This document shows, one piece after another, positions 61,486 through 64,000 of a DNA stretch of 64,000 nt. How positions within the stretch are numbered: the stretch's first letter is position 1; each line of letters opens with the position of its first letter. The translations under genes and the position numbers were made by a program. The notes under the pieces are model-generated. The model had not been told where the DNA came from. It did not search any database and worked only from the letters and a program-made list of their open reading frames with translations. The stretch is from positions 12,138 through 76,137 of the forward strand of contig JAWLCV010000012.1 in the NCBI GenBank assembly GCA_041686955.1. Reading direction: 5' to 3'. The DNA is from UBA7803 sp041686955. Its GTDB lineage: Bacteria; Pseudomonadota; Gammaproteobacteria; Pseudomonadales; Azotimanducaceae.

Positions 61486-62256
61486 CTAATCGTCGTTCGT
61501 TCTGTCCAGCATCGCGGCCAGCAACGACCGGTCCTCGTCGGACCAGTCACGCCCCGCCAGCATGTCGGGACGGCGCTGCCACGTCCGCCACAGCGCCTGC
61601 TGGCGGCGCCACCTCGCTACTGCGGCGTGGTCGCCAGTGAGCAGCTCACCCGGCACGGCGCTCCCGGCCGCCCGTTCCGGGCGCGTATAGTGCGGGTAAT
61701 CGAGCAATCCATCAAGGTGAGACTCCACCGCCGACGACGCCGCATTGCCCAGGGTGCCCGGCAGATACCGGGACACCGCATCCATCAGCACCATGGCCGG
61801 CAACTCGCCGCCGGTGAGCACGTAATCGCCGATGGAGACTTCCTCGTCCACGGCCGCCTCGATGACCCGCTCGTCGACGCCTTCGTACCGGCCGGCCACC
61901 AGGATCAACCCCGGCTCGTCGGCCAGTCGCCGCACCCGCGCCTGATCCAGGCGCCGGCCCTGGGGTGACAGGTAGATCACCCGGGGCACCTCCTGGGACG
62001 CGCCGGCGCTCGTCCGCTCGGCCCAGCCCGACCGCGCCGCGCCGATGGCGGCCAGCAGCGGCTCCACCATCATCACCATTCCCGGACCGCCGCCGTAGGG
62101 GCGGTCGTCCACCGTCCGGTGGCGGTCGGTGGTGTACGTCCGGGGATTGAACAGCTCCAGCTCGAGCACCCCGGCGCTCACCGCCCGGCCCAGCACCCCC
62201 GTCTCCACGGCGGTGCGAAACATCTCCGGAAACAGGGTCACCACGCCGAACCACAT
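61486..62256 (-). CDS. trmD: tRNA (guanine-37-N1)-methyltransferase
   Basis: SPOUT-class enzyme that makes m1G37 in tRNAs and prevents frameshifting. The 256-residue protein starts MWFGVVTLFPEMFRTAVETG. The knot motifs are PYGGGPGMVMM, ILVAGRYEGVDERV and SIGDYVLTGGELPAMVLMDA. The start overlaps the rimM stop by one base (TGATG). Confidence 0.98.
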   Translation of the reverse strand: MWFGVVTLFPEMFRTAVETGVLGRAVSAGVLELELFNPRTYTTDRHRTVDDRPYGGGPGMVMMVEPLLAAIGAARSGWAERTSAGASQEVPRVIYLSPQGRRLDQARVRRLADEPGLILVAGRYEGVDERVIEAAVDEEVSIGDYVLTGGELPAMVLMDAVSRYLPGTLGNAASSAVESHLDGLLDYPHYTRPERAAGSAVPGELLTGDHAAVARWRRQQALWRTWQRRPDMLAGRDWSDEDRSLLAAMLDRTNDD

Positions 62257-62771
62257 CAGCCCGTCTCCGGCCAGTCGACCCGAATCCGCCGGCCCGCCAG
62301 GTCCACTTCCAGTACGAACTGCTCCATGAACGGAACCAGGACCTCGCGCTCGCCCCCGGTGATCACCAGCACGTCGTTGGCGCCGGTCTCCAGCAGGTGA
62401 TCCACGTGGCCGAGGCGGCGTCCGGCGGTGTCCACCACCTCCAAGCCCAGCAGATCGCGCCAGTAGTACTCGCGTTCCGTCTCGAGGGGGGGCAGCGCGT
62501 CCCGCGGCACCGCCAGCAGCCGGCCCGCCAGGGCCTGCGCCTGCTCCCGGTCCGCAACACCGGCGAACCGGGCGATGAAACCGGGCCCGTGCGGCCGCAC
62601 GCACTCCACCTCGACCTCGACGAACCGATCCCCCTTGCCGATCAGCCAGGGCCGATAGCGCAGGATGTTGTCCGGGGGAACGGTGGACGAGGTGATGCGA
62701 ACCATGCCGCCGACTCCGTAGGCACCGCCCACGCGGCCGACGACGACGGGCTCCGGGCCCTGCTCCGGCAC
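62256..62771 (-). CDS. rimM: 16S rRNA processing protein RimM
   Basis: Helps 30S maturation and binds S19. A GTG start at 62771, with GGGAG about eight bases upstream, gives 171 residues. The N-terminal beta-barrel has VVVGRVGGAYGVGGMVRI, and the PRC-barrel has REYYWRDLLGLEVVDTAGR. VPFMEQFVLEVDLAGRRIRVDWPETG-like sequence closes the protein. It lies 22 bases after rpsP. Confidence 0.97.
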   Translation of the reverse strand: MPEQGPEPVVVGRVGGAYGVGGMVRITSSTVPPDNILRYRPWLIGKGDRFVEVEVECVRPHGPGFIARFAGVADREQAQALAGRLLAVPRDALPPLETEREYYWRDLLGLEVVDTAGRRLGHVDHLLETGANDVLVITGGEREVLVPFMEQFVLEVDLAGRRIRVDWPETG

Positions 62772-62793
62772 GGCGCCGGCTCCCGGGGGCGGG

Positions 62794-63072
62794 TTACTCC
62801 GCGGTGGTCGCGGAGGCGCCAGCCTGAGCCTGCTTGCGGGCGGCCTTGAGCAGCGCGGCAACCTTCTCCGAGGGCTTGGCGCCTACGGAGATCCAGTAGT
62901 CGGCCCGCTCCACGTCCACGCGCAGCTTTTCCTCGCGTCCCCGCGCTACCGGGTTGTAGAACCCGAGCCGCTCCACGAAGCGCCCGTCTCGCCCCGCGGC
63001 GCGCTCCGCCACGGTGATGTGATAGAACGGATTCTTCTTGGATCCGTGCCGTGCGAGGCGAATCGTGACCAT
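62794..63072 (-). CDS. rpsP: Ribosomal protein bS16
   Basis: Small-subunit protein S16. The 92-residue product begins MVTIRLARHGSKKNPFYHITV and contains VERLGFYNP. The tail after residue 80 is Ala/Gln rich. It is the first gene of rpsP-rimM-trmD-rplS and has a clear promoter upstream. Confidence 0.98.
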   Translation of the reverse strand: MVTIRLARHGSKKNPFYHITVAERAAGRDGRFVERLGFYNPVARGREEKLRVDVERADYWISVGAKPSEKVAALLKAARKQAQAGASATTAE

Positions 63073-63100
63073 CTGGTTACCCTGAATCGAAAGGCGCGGT

Positions 63101-63128
63101 ATTGTAAAGGAAGGACCCGCACATGCAA
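63101..63128 (-). promoter_or_regulatory. Sigma-70 promoter of the rpsP operon
   Basis: On the minus strand TTGCAT (63123-63128) and TACAAT (63101-63106) are 16 bases apart. Transcription would start near 63094, leaving a leader of about 20 bases before rpsP. Confidence 0.6.
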
Positions 63129-63173
63129 GGGCCGCGTCTTCGTGCCCTGCGGCCGCCGGCCGCCGCCCCGCGA

Positions 63174-64000
63174 CTACCGTGGCGGCCCCGCGGGCCGGCG
63201 CATGGCCTGCATGCCCCGCATCATTTTCTGCATGCCGCCCTTGCGGGTGACCTTCTTCATCATCTTCTGCATCTGCTTGTGCTGCTTGAGCACGCGGTTG
63301 ACCTCCGGAACCTGCACCCCGGCGCCCCGGGCGATGCGCTGCTTGCGCGAGCCGTTGATGACGTCGGGGAAGCGCCGCTCGTGGGGGGTCATGGAATCGA
63401 TCACCACCGCCATGCGCTTGAACATCCGGTCGTCGAGCTGCGCCTGGGCCTCGCGCGGAAGCTGACTCATGCCCGGCAGTTTCTCCAGCATGCTGCCGAT
63501 GCCGCCCATGTTCGACATCTGCTCGAGCTGGTCGCGGAAATCCTCCAGGTCGAACTTCCGCCCCTTCTGCATCTTGCGGGCGAGCTTCTCCGCCTTCTTG
63601 CGGTCGACCTTGCGCTCCGCTTCCTCGATCAGCGAAAGCACGTCACCCATGCCGAGGATGCGCGAGGCCAGCCGGTCGGGGTAGAACGGCTCCAGCGCGT
63701 CCGTCCTCTCGCCCATGCCGATGAACTTGATGGGCTTGCCGGTGACCGAGCGCACCGACAACGCGGCACCGCCCCGGGCGTCACCGTCAGCCTTGGCCAG
63801 CACCACCCCGGTGAGCTCCAGGGCGTCGTTGAACGCTTTGGCCGTGTTGGCGGCATCCTGGCCGGTCATGGCGTCCACCACGAACAGCGTCTCGATGGGC
63901 GCCAGGCGCTGCTGCAGGTCGCGAATCTCCGCCATCATCTGCTCGTCGATGGCGAGGCGGCCGGCGGTGTCCACCAGCAGCACGTCGGCGAACTGGGTCT
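63174..64000 (-). CDS. ffh: Signal recognition particle protein Ffh, C-terminal part (cut by window edge)
   Basis: GTPase that binds signal peptides and 4.5S RNA to target membrane proteins. The visible 275 codons begin within the G domain (VLLVDTAGRL, G3). They include FVVDAMTGQDAANTAKAF, a G4 region reading AKADGDARGGAAL, and GMGDVLSLIE. The methionine-rich M domain follows with GSRKQRIARGAGVQV and ends in repeated KMMKK/GMQKMM. E. coli has TKVD where this protein has AKAD. The gene precedes rpsP as usual; its N-terminus is beyond 64000. Confidence 0.97.
   Translation of the reverse strand, partial: TQFADVLLVDTAGRLAIDEQMMAEIRDLQQRLAPIETLFVVDAMTGQDAANTAKAFNDALELTGVVLAKADGDARGGAALSVRSVTGKPIKFIGMGERTDALEPFYPDRLASRILGMGDVLSLIEEAERKVDRKKAEKLARKMQKGRKFDLEDFRDQLEQMSNMGGIGSMLEKLPGMSQLPREAQAQLDDRMFKRMAVVIDSMTPHERRFPDVINGSRKQRIARGAGVQVPEVNRVLKQHKQMQKMMKKVTRKGGMQKMMRGMQAMRRPAGPPR

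Noticed and set aside
63140..63165. GC-rich hairpin after ffh as a terminator
   Set aside because: Self-complementary GGCCGCCGGCC-type sequence is present but without a T-run, in a region where such strings arise easily by composition.

Overview
The window is a dense stretch of bacterial housekeeping chromosome, high in G+C, with about 60 protein genes and almost no spare DNA. No gap between genes exceeds about 260 bases. The gene families and gene order point to a gammaproteobacterium: lpxD-fabZ-lpxA-lpxB, skp, the RpoE/RseA/RseB/RseC envelope-stress locus, RNase III-Era-RecO, SdhE next to YgfZ, and a prfB gene with a programmed frameshift. Several arrangements resemble Pseudomonas and Chromatiales-type genomes more than enterics: map-glnD-dapC, the long-form DapD, and hom beside dsbC. 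The exact genus cannot be fixed from the sequence alone. No rRNA, tRNA, CRISPR array, transposase or phage gene is visible.

Positions 1-14868 (minus strand, read right to left) carry rpsB-tsf-pyrH-frr-uppS-cdsA-rseP-bamA-skp-lpxD-fabZ-lpxA-lpxB-rnhB-dnaE. This joins translation factors, undecaprenyl and phospholipid precursors, outer-membrane protein assembly and lipid A synthesis. dxr, which usually sits between cdsA and rseP, is absent. From 15121 to 28179 (plus strand) come map-glnD, the lysine/diaminopimelate genes dapC-dapD-dapE, type II secretion genes gspN-gspC-gspD and plsB. rsmJ and tsaB (minus) and moeA (plus) follow, then a Lys/Ala/Pro-rich histone H1-like (AlgP-like) gene and adk.

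Positions 32574-45604 (minus strand) hold relA-rlmD-recO-era-rnc, a DUF4845 gene, lepB, lepA, a MucD/DegP-type protease gene, and rseC-rseB-rseA-rpoE. This is the envelope-stress sigma factor with its regulators and a typical target protease. nadB runs the other way, followed by ygfX-sdhE divergent from ygfZ, and an HDOD-domain gene. Minus-strand genes then cover a partial valine-degradation module (3-hydroxyisobutyrate dehydrogenase, 3-hydroxyisobutyryl-CoA hydrolase, enoyl-CoA hydratase), ung-lysS-prfB-recJ-hom-dsbC-xerD, and rplS-trmD-rimM-rpsP. The window ends inside ffh.

I found no new defence, mobile or biosynthetic system. The most unusual points lie inside familiar genes. The RelA homologue lacks the zinc-finger (conserved-cysteine) domain. 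LpxA has substitutions at positions that are important in the E. coli enzyme. The rpoE-rseA gap holds two hairpins and a perfect sigma-E -35 box. A hairpin-forming intergenic repeat occurs twice.
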